Shown here: piece after piece, positions 13,449 to 23,049 of the stretch
Position numbering within the stretch: position 1 is the first letter of the stretch
How the letters are laid out: the number at the start of each line of letters is the position of its first letter
Assembly (NCBI RefSeq): GCF_004216955.1
Contig: NZ_SGXL01000002.1
Span: forward strand, 62,001-126,000
DNA from: Fictibacillus sp. BK138
GTDB taxonomy: Bacteria; Bacillota; Bacilli; Bacillales; Fictibacillaceae
DNA: 64,000 bases
Direction of reading: 5' to 3'
Made by a program: the position numbers and the translations under genes
Notes under the pieces: generated by a model
What the model was told of the DNA's origin: nothing
What the model saw: only the letters and a program-made list of their open reading frames with translations
Databases searched by the model: none

Positions 13449-14273
13449 CTACAAATTAAGCATTGGTTGCTGCTTTCCTGCCAGATCATAGTTTGCAAGC
13501 CATCTTTCTGTAAAATCCACCAGTTCCACTTGCGGAATCAGACGGCATTCCGCTGATCCTGCTTTCCCTTTTATCACTGTGTGACCTGCTCCCTCATAGG
13601 CGCTCCCGATCTCCTCAAAGAGTTCTTCACGATAAGAAACTTGAGTAAAAGACTTCCAAACACGTTGTCCATAAAGATAATAGGGTCCTGCGTTTTCTTC
13701 GGTTTTTGGGTTCGGAACACGATGTTCCGCCAGATGCATCGTCGTATTCGAGTCATAACCCACGCCGATTAAAAGAACGTGGCCACCAAGTTCATACATT
13801 TTCCCAAGCGGTGAATCCTCTCCTAAAGCAAAGTCAAGCGTTTGACCGTTTATGATTGTTTCTTTATTTTTCCCCCACGCCGCAAAAGATTCGGTAGGGT
13901 GATTGCTTCTTATCACGCCAGGGAACGTCCGAAAAGCCTCAACAATCGCTCCCATAAAATAAGTCGGTGTAATCTCAGGATCAAAGGCAGGCATTTCTTC
14001 CCGGATAACCGGCCACCATTCTTCAGGTACAGGAGGATTCAGCCAGCCGGCAGGATCTGAATAATGTGCCGTATGTGCAGGCATCACAAGGGTTCCTTCT
14101 TCAGTGATTACATCCATTAAAGCTTGTACGACTGCAACCGGTCCCCCCACTACCCAGCCTAACGATTTTAGTGAGGAGTGCATGATTATCGTCATACCCT
14201 TTTTCAAACCAAGATTGCGGAAATCCTCTGCTAAAGAAGACCTCGTTTTAGGAAAATCCGTTTTTAATTCCAT
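13449..14273 (-). CDS. AAC(3)-type aminoglycoside N-acetyltransferase family protein (YokD-like)
   Basis: 274 residues from ATG 14273 (AAGAG 8 nt upstream; an in-frame GTG three codons earlier is possible). Family signatures: LGLKKGMTIIMHSSLKSLGW near the N-terminus, the catalytic-site segment TESFAAWGKN with preceding SNHP, DFALGEDSPLGKMYELGGHVLLIGVGYDSNTTMHLAEH. These match the antibiotic_NAT fold of AAC(3) and B. subtilis YokD. Chromosomal members often do not confer resistance and the natural acyl acceptor may be different; no mobile context is present. Confidence 0.83.
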   Translation of the reverse strand: MELKTDFPKTRSSLAEDFRNLGLKKGMTIIMHSSLKSLGWVVGGPVAVVQALMDVITEEGTLVMPAHTAHYSDPAGWLNPPVPEEWWPVIREEMPAFDPEITPTYFMGAIVEAFRTFPGVIRSNHPTESFAAWGKNKETIINGQTLDFALGEDSPLGKMYELGGHVLLIGVGYDSNTTMHLAEHRVPNPKTEENAGPYYLYGQRVWKSFTQVSYREELFEEIGSAYEGAGHTVIKGKAGSAECRLIPQVELVDFTERWLANYDLAGKQQPMLNL

Positions 14274-14353
14274 TTTGTTCACTCTTTTCTTTAGACTTTT
14301 TCTTATATGTTTGTTGCTATGAAATCATTTTTGTAAAAACCCTTCATCGAAAA

Positions 14354-14482
14354 GTTGATTGGAGCGGAAGATGCGAGACTCCTGCGGGATCAGCGGGACA
14401 GGTGAGACTCCTAAAGGCGCAAAACGCCAGGAGGCTCGCCGCCCGCCCCGTGGAAAGCGAGCAACCTGGAGCGGAAATCAAC
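14354..14482 (+). repeat. Dispersed repeat, copy 2
   Basis: About 129 bp, GTTGATTGGAGCGGAAG to GGAGCGGAAATCAAC, with GCGAGACTCCTGCGGGA and GGCGCAAAACGCC hairpin-like inner parts and CCGTGGAAAGCGAGCAACC near the 3' end. The shortest of the three copies. Lies between divergent genes upstream of fruR. Confidence 0.85.
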
Positions 14483-14612
14483 CACTTTCAAGCAGCAACA
14501 AAGTTTATGAATCAGCCCTTTATTATGTTGTTTCTATTATTATAACAATCAATTGGATGAATTTGGCGATGACTATTATTGATTTATTTTGGTTGAAATT
14601 GAATGTTTATGA

Positions 14613-14641
14613 TTGAAAAATGTAAGGGCTTACGTTAAACT
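14613..14641 (+). promoter_or_regulatory. fru operon promoter with cre-like operator in its spacer
   Basis: TTGAAA (14613-14618), 17-bp spacer, TAAACT (14636-14641). The near-palindrome TGTAAGGGCTTACG (14621-14634) fills the spacer and resembles a CcpA cre site; it could also be the FruR operator. Either way, binding would block RNA polymerase. Confidence 0.7.
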
Positions 14642-14676
14642 AAGGTCAATGAATGAAGATTGTTGGAGGTTATAGA

Positions 14677-15429
14677 ATGTTAACTCCTGAAAGGCACCGT
14701 AAAATCATTGAACGATTAGGCGAAAAACAAGTCGTTACTATACAAGAACTAGTCGAAGCAACATCTTCTTCCGAATCAACAATCCGGAGAGACCTAAGTC
14801 AGCTTCAAAAAGAAAAGAAACTTAAACGTGTACACGGCGGCGCTTCTCTTCTGCACCAAAAAAGTGAAGAGTTAAGCGTAGTTGAAAAGTCAGCAAGAAA
14901 TTTTTCCGAAAAAGAGAAAATCGCAAACTTTGCTGCAACGATCGTGAATGATGGCGACTGTATTTACATTGATGCCGGAACGACCACTCACCTCATGATC
15001 CCTCATTTGAAAGATAAAGAGATAACCGTTGTAACAAACGGCATTTCGCATCTAGAGGCCTTGACTGAACATCAAATCACTACGTATTTAATCGGCGGTC
15101 TCGTTAAACCAAAAACAAAAGCACTTGTCGGAAGCGGAGCACTTAACAGCCTGAGCACCTACAGGTTCGATAAATGCTTTTTAGGAATAAACGGCATCCA
15201 CCTTGAGGCGGGCTTCACTACACCAGATCCAGAGGAAGCATCAGTAAAACGGCTCGCGCTCTCTCTTTCGCAGGAAGCTTTTATTCTGGCGGATCACAGC
15301 AAGTTTAACGAAGCCTCGTTCTCGAAAGTTGCTGATTTACATGAGGCTGTCATTTTAACAAACGAGCTGGACGAAGACGCTGCTTATGACTTTGAAGATA
15401 AAACAGAAATAAGGGTTGTGACACCATGA
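14677..15429 (+). CDS. fruR: DeoR-family repressor of the fructose operon
   Basis: 250 residues. ATG 14677 has TTGGAGG 6 nt upstream; an in-frame ATG at 14653 lacks one. The N-terminal DeoR winged helix (about 3-56: RHRKIIERLGEKQVVTIQEL..SESTIRRDLSQLQ) is followed by the sugar-phosphate sensor domain with VNDGDCIYIDAGTTTHLMIPHL, VVTNGISHLEALTEH and ADHSKFNEASFSKV. The effector in FruR homologues is fructose-1-phosphate. First gene of fruR-fruK-fruA, with ATGA overlap to fruK. Confidence 0.92.
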   Translation: MLTPERHRKIIERLGEKQVVTIQELVEATSSSESTIRRDLSQLQKEKKLKRVHGGASLLHQKSEELSVVEKSARNFSEKEKIANFAATIVNDGDCIYIDAGTTTHLMIPHLKDKEITVVTNGISHLEALTEHQITTYLIGGLVKPKTKALVGSGALNSLSTYRFDKCFLGINGIHLEAGFTTPDPEEASVKRLALSLSQEAFILADHSKFNEASFSKVADLHEAVILTNELDEDAAYDFEDKTEIRVVTP

Positions 15430-16337
15430 TATATACTTGCACACTCAATCCATCCATTGATTACGTCGCAAGAGTAAAAGACTTTAAAGAAGGCGATTTG
15501 AACCGGACAGAATCAGCCCAAATGTATCCTGGGGGAAAAGGAATTAATGTTTCTAGAGTTCTTAAACGTCTCGGAATTGAAAGTACTGCTATAGGGTATA
15601 CCGGTGGATTTACGGGAGAATTCATTAAAGATTTTCTCACAAATGAAACGATTACCCATGATTTCATAACAGTTTCGGACCTTACGAGAATCAATGTGAA
15701 ACTCAAATCCGAAAAAGAAACAGAGATTAATGGACTTGGACCAAGTATCTCTTCTTCTAATCAGGAAGAATTGCTTGAAAAGATTAACAGTATGAATGAA
15801 GGTGACTTTCTCGTCTTAGCTGGGAGTATACCTCAATCGATCACAGAAGATTTTTACGGAGAGATTGCAAAAAAATGTCTTCTAAAAGGAGTAAAAGCAG
15901 TTATAGATACAGCAGGAACTGCACTTATTAAGACCTTCCACCACAGTCCCTTCTTAATAAAACCTAACCATCACGAGCTTGGCGATCTTTTTCAAACTAA
16001 GGTTGGAAGTGTTGAAGATGCGGTTTTTTATGGGAAGAAATTACTGAATGAAGGTGTGGAGAATGTCATCGTTTCTATGGCTGGTGAAGGAGCAATCTTC
16101 CTGAATAAACAGCACACTCTTCTTGCGAATGTACCAGCTGGAACAGTGAAGAATTCTGTTGGCGCAGGAGATTCAGTAGTTGCAGGTTTTCTATCACAGA
16201 TAATCCAACAAAACGATATCCAATCAGCATTTAAGTACGGAGTCGCTTCGGGAAGTGCTACTGCATTTTCGGAGGATCTATGTACAAAAGATCTAGTTGA
16301 AAAATTAGTAAAGGAAATCTCTATTAAAGAGATATAA
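15426..16337 (+). CDS. fruK: 1-phosphofructokinase
   Basis: 303 residues, PfkB family. MIYTCTLNPSIDYVARVKDF is the typical start; GGKGINVSRVLKRLG binds substrate and GAGDSVVAGF (catalytic Asp) lies near residue 250. It converts fructose-1-phosphate from the PTS to fructose-1,6-bisphosphate using ATP. Start codon overlaps the fruR stop by 4 bp and fruA follows 28 bp later. Confidence 0.93.
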   Translation: MIYTCTLNPSIDYVARVKDFKEGDLNRTESAQMYPGGKGINVSRVLKRLGIESTAIGYTGGFTGEFIKDFLTNETITHDFITVSDLTRINVKLKSEKETEINGLGPSISSSNQEELLEKINSMNEGDFLVLAGSIPQSITEDFYGEIAKKCLLKGVKAVIDTAGTALIKTFHHSPFLIKPNHHELGDLFQTKVGSVEDAVFYGKKLLNEGVENVIVSMAGEGAIFLNKQHTLLANVPAGTVKNSVGAGDSVVAGFLSQIIQQNDIQSAFKYGVASGSATAFSEDLCTKDLVEKLVKEISIKEI

Positions 16338-16365
16338 TGCTTTACCTTTTGGGGAGGTAGTTTTT

Positions 16366-18243
16366 ATGAAAATTACAGATTTACTTACGAAAGACACCAT
16401 CATCTTAAACCTGGAAGCCCGTTCGAAAGAGTCAGTGATCGACGAACTGATCGAACAACTGGATGCTGCGGGCAAGTTAAATGATAAAGAAGAGTATAAG
16501 AAAGCGATTTTAGCGCGTGAAAGCCAGAGCACAACAGGTATTGGCGAAGGCATCGCAATTCCGCATGCTAAAACAAATGCCGTCAGCCAGCCAGCAATTG
16601 CGTTCGGCCGCTCTCATGACGGTATTGATTATGAATCATTGGATGGTCAGAACGCTCATTTGTTCTTCATGATCGCAGCCTATGAAGGTGCAAACAACGA
16701 TCACTTAGCTACCCTTTCAAGACTTTCGAGCTTTTTAATGGACACAGGATTCAGGAAAAAACTCGAGACGGCTGCAACGAAAGAGGAAATTCTGCATGCT
16801 ATTGACGCGAAAGAGAAAGAGATGCAAACAGAGGAAGACCCTATTGTTTCAGCATCACGTCAAAAAATCTTAGCGGTTACAGCCTGTCCGACAGGCATCG
16901 CCCACACCTATATGGCGGCTGATTCCCTTAAAGCAAAAGCAAAGGAAATGGACGTAAATTTAAAAGTTGAAACAAACGGTTCGAGCGGAATCAAGAATGG
17001 TTTAACTAAAAAAGATATAGAGGAAGCCGACGCGATTATAGTAGCAGCGGATAAACAGGTGGAAATGGACCGTTTTGACGGAAAACATGTGATTCAGGTT
17101 CCCGTTGCTCAAGCGATCAGAAAACCAAAGGAACTTATTCAGCAGGCACTTGATCAAGATGCACCTGTTTATAAAAGCACAGGAACCTCTCGATCAGATG
17201 AAAAAAATAGCACATCGAAAAGTGGAAGATCAGGATTTTACAAGCATTTAATGAGCGGTGTATCAAACATGCTTCCTTTTGTTGTCGGCGGAGGAATCTT
17301 GATCGCCATCTCATTCATTTTTGGAATTAAAGCCTTTGATCCGAATGATCCTTCTTACCACCCGATCGCGGAAGCACTGAATACGATTGGTGGCGGGAAC
17401 GCTTTTGCATTAATGATTCCTGTACTTGCCGGATTCATCGCGATGAGTATTGCGGACAGACCTGGTTTTGCTCCTGGTATGGTCGGCGGTTTCATGGCTG
17501 CAACAGGCGGAGCTGGATTTTTAGGCGGATTGATTGCTGGTTTCTTAGCTGGTTATCTTGTTCTTGGTCTAAAGAAAGCCTTCAGTACATTACCAGGTTC
17601 TCTGGAAGGGATCAAACCTGTCCTTCTATACCCGTTGTTCGGTATTCTGCTGACTGGCCTTATTATGATGTACATCGTAATCGAACCTGTAAAAGCACTG
17701 AATGACGCACTGACTGTTTGGCTGAAAGGAATGGGAACTGGGAACCTTGTATTGCTAGGTTTGATCTTAGGTGGAATGATGGCAATCGATATGGGCGGAC
17801 CGATCAATAAAGCTGCTTTTACATTTGGAATCGCGATGATTGATGCTGGCAACTTTGCACCTCATGCTGCGATCATGGCGGGTGGAATGGTACCTCCGCT
17901 CGGGCTTGCCTTATCAACAACATTATTTAAAAAGAAGTATACGAAAGCTGAAAGAGAAGCAGGAAAAACAAACTACATCATGGGTGCTTCGTTTATAACC
18001 GAAGGAGCTATTCCCTTTGCAGCTGCCGATCCAGGGCGTGTCATACCTGCAGCAATCGCAGGTTCAGCTGTCGCTGGGGCACTTTCCATGATGTTTGGCA
18101 TCGGATTGCCTGCACCACATGGCGGAGCATTCGTCATTCCAATTGTAAACGGCAATCCTCTGCTTTATGTAGTAGCGATTTTAATTGGTGCAGCGGTTAC
18201 CGCGTTTATCGCTGGACTTTTAAAGAAAGAAGTAAAAGAATAA
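16366..18243 (+). CDS. fruA: Fructose-specific PTS transporter EIIABC
   Basis: 625 residues with GGGGAGGTAG upstream. Order IIA-IIB-IIC: IIA at 1-150 with the phospho-His in GIAIPHAKT; IIB at about 165-265 with phospho-Cys in AVTACPTGIAHTYMAA; IIC at about 285-620 with many helices and the segments GIKPVLLYPLFG and APHGGAFVIP. It takes up fructose and phosphorylates it at C1, feeding FruK. Last gene of the operon, with a strong terminator. Confidence 0.94.
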   Translation: MKITDLLTKDTIILNLEARSKESVIDELIEQLDAAGKLNDKEEYKKAILARESQSTTGIGEGIAIPHAKTNAVSQPAIAFGRSHDGIDYESLDGQNAHLFFMIAAYEGANNDHLATLSRLSSFLMDTGFRKKLETAATKEEILHAIDAKEKEMQTEEDPIVSASRQKILAVTACPTGIAHTYMAADSLKAKAKEMDVNLKVETNGSSGIKNGLTKKDIEEADAIIVAADKQVEMDRFDGKHVIQVPVAQAIRKPKELIQQALDQDAPVYKSTGTSRSDEKNSTSKSGRSGFYKHLMSGVSNMLPFVVGGGILIAISFIFGIKAFDPNDPSYHPIAEALNTIGGGNAFALMIPVLAGFIAMSIADRPGFAPGMVGGFMAATGGAGFLGGLIAGFLAGYLVLGLKKAFSTLPGSLEGIKPVLLYPLFGILLTGLIMMYIVIEPVKALNDALTVWLKGMGTGNLVLLGLILGGMMAIDMGGPINKAAFTFGIAMIDAGNFAPHAAIMAGGMVPPLGLALSTTLFKKKYTKAEREAGKTNYIMGASFITEGAIPFAAADPGRVIPAAIAGSAVAGALSMMFGIGLPAPHGGAFVIPIVNGNPLLYVVAILIGAAVTAFIAGLLKKEVKE

Positions 18244-18249
18244 AGCATG

Positions 18250-18286
18250 AAAAAAGCGCTCTTTCGCAAAGAGCGCTTTTTCTTTA
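18250..18286 (+). terminator. Bidirectional terminator of fru operon and nhaC
   Basis: AAAAAGCGCTCTTT-cgc-AAAGAGCGCTTTTT perfect stem between convergent genes. Confidence 0.92.
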
Positions 18287-19690
18287 TTATGCAGCTGCAT
18301 GTTCGTCTTTATCAGTTAATGATTTTTTCTGGCCGATGCTCCACCCTGTGTACGCGAGCAGCAATGTAAACATTGGTGATAACCAAAGGAACAACGCGTA
18401 TGGAATGTATTCAATAACTGACACACCAAGTGTTGACGCGAAGAATGCTCCGCTCACACTCCATGGAACGAGCGGATTCACGAGTGTTCCTCCATCCTCC
18501 ACTGTTCGTGACAAGTTCTTTAACGGTACACCTGATTTTACGTATGCATCTTTTAACGCCTGTCCCGGCAACAGAATCGACAAGTACATCTCGCCTGCAA
18601 GCAAGTTTATTCCTACTGAAGAAGCTAATGTTGTCGCAATAAGCTTCCCTGCTTTTTGAGCTGAGTTTTTCACAGCACCAAACAATAGATCAAACAGTCC
18701 AAGCGCCTGAATCACTCCGCCTAACCCTAATGCGATGAGCACGAGTGATATGGACCACATCATCGACAATAAGCCGCCTTTGTTTACGATGCTGTCTACT
18801 GTTCCGTTTCCTGTTTCCGTCTGTAACCCGTTCTGCATAACGTTCATTACTTTTTGTACAGTCAGATCTGGGATTAAGAAAAACGAAACCGCGATAGAAA
18901 CGACCACACCTGCTAATAGAATCGGGATGATCGGCAATTTTCTAAACGCTAAAACCAGTACAACGATCGGTGAAATCAGCGTTACGGCATGAATCGGAAA
19001 TTCATTAGAGAGTACAGATTGAATCTGCTGAATTTCATCAAATTTTGCCACTCCCGTACCTTTTCCACCAAGAACAAAAAATGCAATCGCCGTTAGTATG
19101 AATGCCGGCACTGTTGTCCACATCATATGACGAATATGTTCGAACATGTTCACACCAACTACACCTGGTGCAAAGTTAGTAGAATCTGATAACGGTGACA
19201 TCTTATCACCAAAACATGCTCCGGAAACAACAGCTCCTGCTGCCAAAGCGGGATTAACACCTAACACGTGGCCGATTCCCATTAGAGCGACGCCAACCGT
19301 ACCAACGGTCGTAAAAGAACTTCCTGTAAACGATGAAACGATCACCGTAATAAGGAGTGCGCTGACAGCGAACCATTCTGGCTGAATGATATCCATCCCG
19401 TAAAACAGCAGCGTAGGAACTGTGCCGCTCAACATCCAGCTAGCAATAACAAGACCAACCGTTAAGAGAATCATGATCGGCTGAAGACCAGCTATAATTC
19501 CGTTAAACATTCCCTTTTCGAGGGTTTTCCAGCTGGCTCCAAAAGCCGCGCCTACTGCAGACAGTAAAACTAAACAAGCAAGCAATGGAATATGTGGTTC
19601 TACTTTTATAAAAACAAGACTCGTAAACATAACAGCAAAAATCGCTACAAATAAAACGAGCGCTATCGGTAATGAGATTTGTTTTTTCAT
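18287..19690 (-). CDS. nhaC: Na+/H+ antiporter NhaC family
   Basis: 467 residues; ATG 19690 has GGAGAG upstream, so the first ten codons of the longer frame are excluded. Eleven to twelve hydrophobic segments, with the family motifs SSFTGSSFTTVGTVGVALMGIG, GAVVSGACFGDKMSPLSDSTN and VEDGGTLVNPLVPW that define NhaC. It exchanges cytoplasmic Na+ (or, in related proteins, malate/lactate) for H+. Monocistronic; substrate preference not provable here. Confidence 0.88.
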   Translation of the reverse strand: MKKQISLPIALVLFVAIFAVMFTSLVFIKVEPHIPLLACLVLLSAVGAAFGASWKTLEKGMFNGIIAGLQPIMILLTVGLVIASWMLSGTVPTLLFYGMDIIQPEWFAVSALLITVIVSSFTGSSFTTVGTVGVALMGIGHVLGVNPALAAGAVVSGACFGDKMSPLSDSTNFAPGVVGVNMFEHIRHMMWTTVPAFILTAIAFFVLGGKGTGVAKFDEIQQIQSVLSNEFPIHAVTLISPIVVLVLAFRKLPIIPILLAGVVVSIAVSFFLIPDLTVQKVMNVMQNGLQTETGNGTVDSIVNKGGLLSMMWSISLVLIALGLGGVIQALGLFDLLFGAVKNSAQKAGKLIATTLASSVGINLLAGEMYLSILLPGQALKDAYVKSGVPLKNLSRTVEDGGTLVNPLVPWSVSGAFFASTLGVSVIEYIPYALFLWLSPMFTLLLAYTGWSIGQKKSLTDKDEHAAA

Positions 19691-19859
19691 AATGTGTATC
19701 TCTCCGTTCGTATGAATCATAAGTTCACTTACATGCTTAAACGCTTTTATGCGTTGAAGTAAATGAGTAACTGTTTTACATACTAACGGACTTTACAGAT
19801 GCTGTCAACACTTTAAGAGTGGTAAATTAAAGTAAAGACTAGTAATGGAGGCTATTCAT

Positions 19860-20330
19860 TTGTATAAAATTCGAAGTTCAGTGAAGGCGTTAATCATACA
19901 TAATCATCACTTACTCACGATTGAAAAGCAAAGCAGTGATAGTAAAAAATACATAATGCCCGGCGGCGGACAGGATTTTAATGAAACACTATCAGACGCT
20001 GTTGCCCGTGAATGCATGGAGGAACTTGGTGTGAAGGTTGAAGCTGGCAAGCTTCTTTGGGTGCGAGAGTTTATAAGCAAAAACCACATTTCCGATCAGC
20101 CCATGGACGATCAAGGTCACATTGTGGAGCATATCTTTGAAGCTTTTTTGGAGGAGATTCCGGAGAGATTTGATCCGATGGAGCCTGATTCTACTCAAAC
20201 AGGTGTTGTTTGGCTGCCGATTGACCAGCTTTCGGAAATTAACTACTATCCTAAGGAGTTGATCCCGATGATTCAAGGGATAAATAGCGGTGAAAGTACC
20301 CTTAAGGTGTATGTGGGAGATATAAATTAG
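19860..20330 (+). CDS. Nudix hydrolase
   Basis: 156 residues from TTG 19860: GGAGG is 8 nt upstream and itself overlaps an in-frame ATG at 19845, which is therefore not the likely start. A full Nudix box, GGGQDFNETLSDAVARECME followed by ELGV (GX5EX7REUXEEXGU), sits at about 37-60. A C-terminal strand-rich part (HIVEHIFEAFLEEIPER) completes the fold. Hydrolyses a nucleoside diphosphate linked to another group; the substrate is unknown. A 21-bp phased array begins just after the stop codon. Confidence 0.86.
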   Translation: MYKIRSSVKALIIHNHHLLTIEKQSSDSKKYIMPGGGQDFNETLSDAVARECMEELGVKVEAGKLLWVREFISKNHISDQPMDDQGHIVEHIFEAFLEEIPERFDPMEPDSTQTGVVWLPIDQLSEINYYPKELIPMIQGINSGESTLKVYVGDIN

Positions 20331-20348
20331 TGGCGGTAGACGATGAAT

Positions 20349-20453
20349 CCAGAAGTTTTGCTGCTGAATCCACAAATTTCAGGGGTGAATCCACAAATTT
20401 TGCTCTTCAATCCAGAAATTTAAGGCGTTTATCCACGAGTTTACTTTTGCCGA
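20349..20453. repeat. 21-bp phased array B (unit GAATCCACAAATTT + 7 nt)
   Basis: Five consecutive units of exactly 21 bp begin at about 20349; 14 bases (GAATCCAcAAaTTT) are conserved and 7 vary freely. Located between the Nudix gene and the convergent treR. Confidence 0.82.
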
Positions 20454-20530
20454 CAATATCCGACACTCTCTCACACATAATAAAAACAACAAAAAAGAGC
20501 GAGGCATTTTCCCCCTCGCTCCTTCATCAC

Positions 20531-21250
20531 CTATCTCCCCCGCCTCGCAAAATCCACGAATCGAAACTTATCTAATCTGTGACGGGACTCCGTATATTGA
20601 AATAGGCTCGCATCATCTAAATACACAAAGTTTTTCACAACAACAATGTGCTGAAAGCCATCCAGGTCCAGTAGCTGTTTATCCTCTTCTGTACATTCAA
20701 CGACTACAATTTCTTTTTTTGCAAAGCTGATCGTTAATCCGAGCTCTTTTTCTAAATAAGCATAGATTGATTTTTCACCGATTTCTTTTGACAGCTTCGG
20801 AATATACTTTTTCAAAAAGAAGTCCTTGTCCAAAATGATGGTTTCCCCATCGATTTGTCTCGAACGAATCACTTTCCAAACAAGTTCATTCGAATCAGCC
20901 TGAAGCTGCTGCTGCAGAAAACTGTCAGGTTCGATCAATCCAAATTCATGTACAGTCGTAACACTGCTTTTTCCCATCGTTTCAGACAGCTCTTGAAAGC
21001 TGACTAACCCTGAAACAGGAAAACTGAACTTGTTCGTCTCCAGGACAATCGACCCTTTTCCCCGGATTTTTTGAATAAATCCGTTTTGAGATAAGAGGTT
21101 CAACGCCTTTCTAACAGTTTCTCTTGATGTTTCATAGCGGTCTGCAAGTTCGTGTTCAGATGGAAGCTGTGTGTTAGCCGCAATAATACCTTCTGTAATC
21201 TGTGAAGACAGCTCTTGATAGATTTCTTGAAATTTATTTTTTCGCATCAT
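20531..21250 (-). CDS. treR: GntR-family trehalose operon repressor
   Basis: 239 residues. N-terminal GntR winged helix (KFQEIYQELSSQITEGIIAANTQLPSEHELADRYETSRETVRKALNLL) and a UTRA effector domain (about 85-235, ending YTESRHRLDKFRFVDFARR) match TreR. It should bind trehalose-6-phosphate and release the operators upstream of treP. Third gene on the minus strand after treP and treA. Start could be either of two adjacent ATG codons. Confidence 0.9.
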   Translation of the reverse strand: MMRKNKFQEIYQELSSQITEGIIAANTQLPSEHELADRYETSRETVRKALNLLSQNGFIQKIRGKGSIVLETNKFSFPVSGLVSFQELSETMGKSSVTTVHEFGLIEPDSFLQQQLQADSNELVWKVIRSRQIDGETIILDKDFFLKKYIPKLSKEIGEKSIYAYLEKELGLTISFAKKEIVVVECTEEDKQLLDLDGFQHIVVVKNFVYLDDASLFQYTESRHRLDKFRFVDFARRGR

Positions 21251-21273
21251 TATTCACCATGCTTATTGTAGCA

Positions 21274-22962
21274 TTATTTTTTTAAGTGAAAAACGACAGA
21301 TTCATACGGTCTCAATGTAAAAGAAGAAAAATCTTCTGGACTGGAGTCATAATTGCTTATCAGCACATCTGCTTTATAGCCATCAGCCATATTTTCTTCA
21401 GGCAATGTGAACGTAGTCTCCTTGCCGTAAAAATTATTAACGACCAGCAGTTTTTCGTCATTTTCGCGGTTACGGAAATAAGCAAAAATCTCTGGGTGAT
21501 CCTCTAATATAAGCTCATAATCACCATATGTCACAATGTCTAATTCTTTTCTGAGCTGATTCAGTTTTTGATAATGATAAAAGACAGAACTCTCATCCTT
21601 AACTGCTTCTTCTGCATTGATCTGGTGATAGTTGTCCGCAACCGGAATCCAGGGCTCCCCTGATGTAAATCCAGCATTCTCCTCATCATTCCACTGAACA
21701 GGAGTACGCGAATTATCACGTGATTTATGCTTCAGAATTTCTAGAACCTCATCTTCGCTTCGTCCTTCTTCTTTTAAAAGCTTGAACATGTTTAAGGACT
21801 CGACATCTCGATACTGCTCAATCGAATCAAACTTCGGATTTGTCATGCCGAACTCTTCACCTTGATAGATGTATGGTGTACCTTGCATCATATGAATCGT
21901 CGTCGCAAGCATTTTTGCTGATTCTACGCGGTACTTTCCATCATTCCCATAACGAGATACAATCCTTGGCTGATCATGGTTGCACCAAAAGAGCGCATTC
22001 CAACCTCCTCCTTTATGCATTTCAACTTGCCATGTGGATAAGATCTCTTTCAGTTTCAAAAAATCAAAATCGGCAACACTCCACTTTTCACCGTTCGGAT
22101 AATCTACTTTTAAATGATGAAAGTTGAAAGTCATGCTTAACTCTTTACGATCTGGATTCGTGTACTTTACACAATTATCGATCGTTGTGGATGACATTTC
22201 TCCTACGGTCAATACATCATACTTCGAGAAGACCTCTCTGTTCATCTCCTGCATGAATTCGTGAACGCGCGGACCATCCGTGTAAAATTTACGGCCATCA
22301 CCAGGTGCCACTGATCCATCATCATCAGGAAACTCCTGATTTTTTGAGATGAGATTAATAACATCAAGACGGAAGCCATCAACACCCTTCTCAAACCAGA
22401 AGTTCATCATCTCATAAACCTTCTGCCGGACTTCTTCGTTCTCCCAATTCAGATCAGCTTGTGTCACGTCAAAGAGATGAAGGTAATATTGTCCTGTCTC
22501 CTCATCTAATTTCCACGCAGATCCTCCAAACTTGGAAACCCAGTTCGTCGGTTCCCCGCCATCAACAGGGTCCTTCCAAATGTAAAAATCGCGATATGGT
22601 TTGTCTCTAGAGGAACGCGACTGCTCAAACCATTCATGTTCAGTGCTCGTGTGGTTTACGACGATATCCATGATGATTTTCAGATCACGTTTGTGCGCTT
22701 CTTCTAGCAAACGGTCAAAGTCTTCCATCGTTCCATATTCATCGAAAATCTTATAATAATCACGGATGTCATATCCGTTATCACGCTGCGGAGAATCATA
22801 GATTGGAGTCAGCCATAATACATCGACCCCTAATTTCTTAAGATAATCCAGCTTATCAATGATTCCTTGAATATCTCCAGTTCCGTTTCCAGTAGTATCG
22901 TTAAAGCTTTTCGGATAGATCTGATAGACAACTGATCGTTTCCACCATGGTTCGTTCTTCAT
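21274..22962 (-). CDS. treA: Trehalose-6-phosphate hydrolase (GH13)
   Basis: 562 residues. Alpha-amylase-type barrel: start WWKRSVVYQIYPKSFNDTTG, MDIVVNHTSTEH, nucleophile region GVDGFRLDVINLISK, acid/base region LTVGEMSSTT, and FWCNHDQPRIVSRYG. The closest family is TreA/TreC phosphotrehalase, which splits trehalose-6-phosphate to glucose and glucose-6-phosphate; an oligo-1,6-glucosidase is the main alternative but the treP/treR neighbours settle it. A hairpin separates it from treP. Confidence 0.93.
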   Translation of the reverse strand: MKNEPWWKRSVVYQIYPKSFNDTTGNGTGDIQGIIDKLDYLKKLGVDVLWLTPIYDSPQRDNGYDIRDYYKIFDEYGTMEDFDRLLEEAHKRDLKIIMDIVVNHTSTEHEWFEQSRSSRDKPYRDFYIWKDPVDGGEPTNWVSKFGGSAWKLDEETGQYYLHLFDVTQADLNWENEEVRQKVYEMMNFWFEKGVDGFRLDVINLISKNQEFPDDDGSVAPGDGRKFYTDGPRVHEFMQEMNREVFSKYDVLTVGEMSSTTIDNCVKYTNPDRKELSMTFNFHHLKVDYPNGEKWSVADFDFLKLKEILSTWQVEMHKGGGWNALFWCNHDQPRIVSRYGNDGKYRVESAKMLATTIHMMQGTPYIYQGEEFGMTNPKFDSIEQYRDVESLNMFKLLKEEGRSEDEVLEILKHKSRDNSRTPVQWNDEENAGFTSGEPWIPVADNYHQINAEEAVKDESSVFYHYQKLNQLRKELDIVTYGDYELILEDHPEIFAYFRNRENDEKLLVVNNFYGKETTFTLPEENMADGYKADVLISNYDSSPEDFSSFTLRPYESVVFHLKK

Positions 22963-22997
22963 TTTTTCACCGCCATAATTATTACTTTATGAATGAA

Positions 22998-23032
22998 AAC
23001 AACCGGAAATCAAAGTTCATCCGGTTGTTTGG
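22998..23032 (-). terminator. Intra-operon hairpin between treP and treA
   Basis: Minus strand AACAACCGGA / TCCGGTTGTT stem then TTTTC. Likely a partial terminator or stabiliser that lowers treA-treR relative to treP. Confidence 0.7.
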
Positions 23033-23049
23033 TTTTACTTGTTTTTCAT

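Noticed and set aside
13449-14273. Acquired aminoglycoside-resistance gene
   Set aside because: No mobile element, composition like its neighbours, and YokD-like chromosomal members are common in Bacillus.
20349-20453. CRISPR-like array with 7-nt variable parts
   Set aside because: Repeat of 14 bp and spacer of 7 bp are far below CRISPR size.
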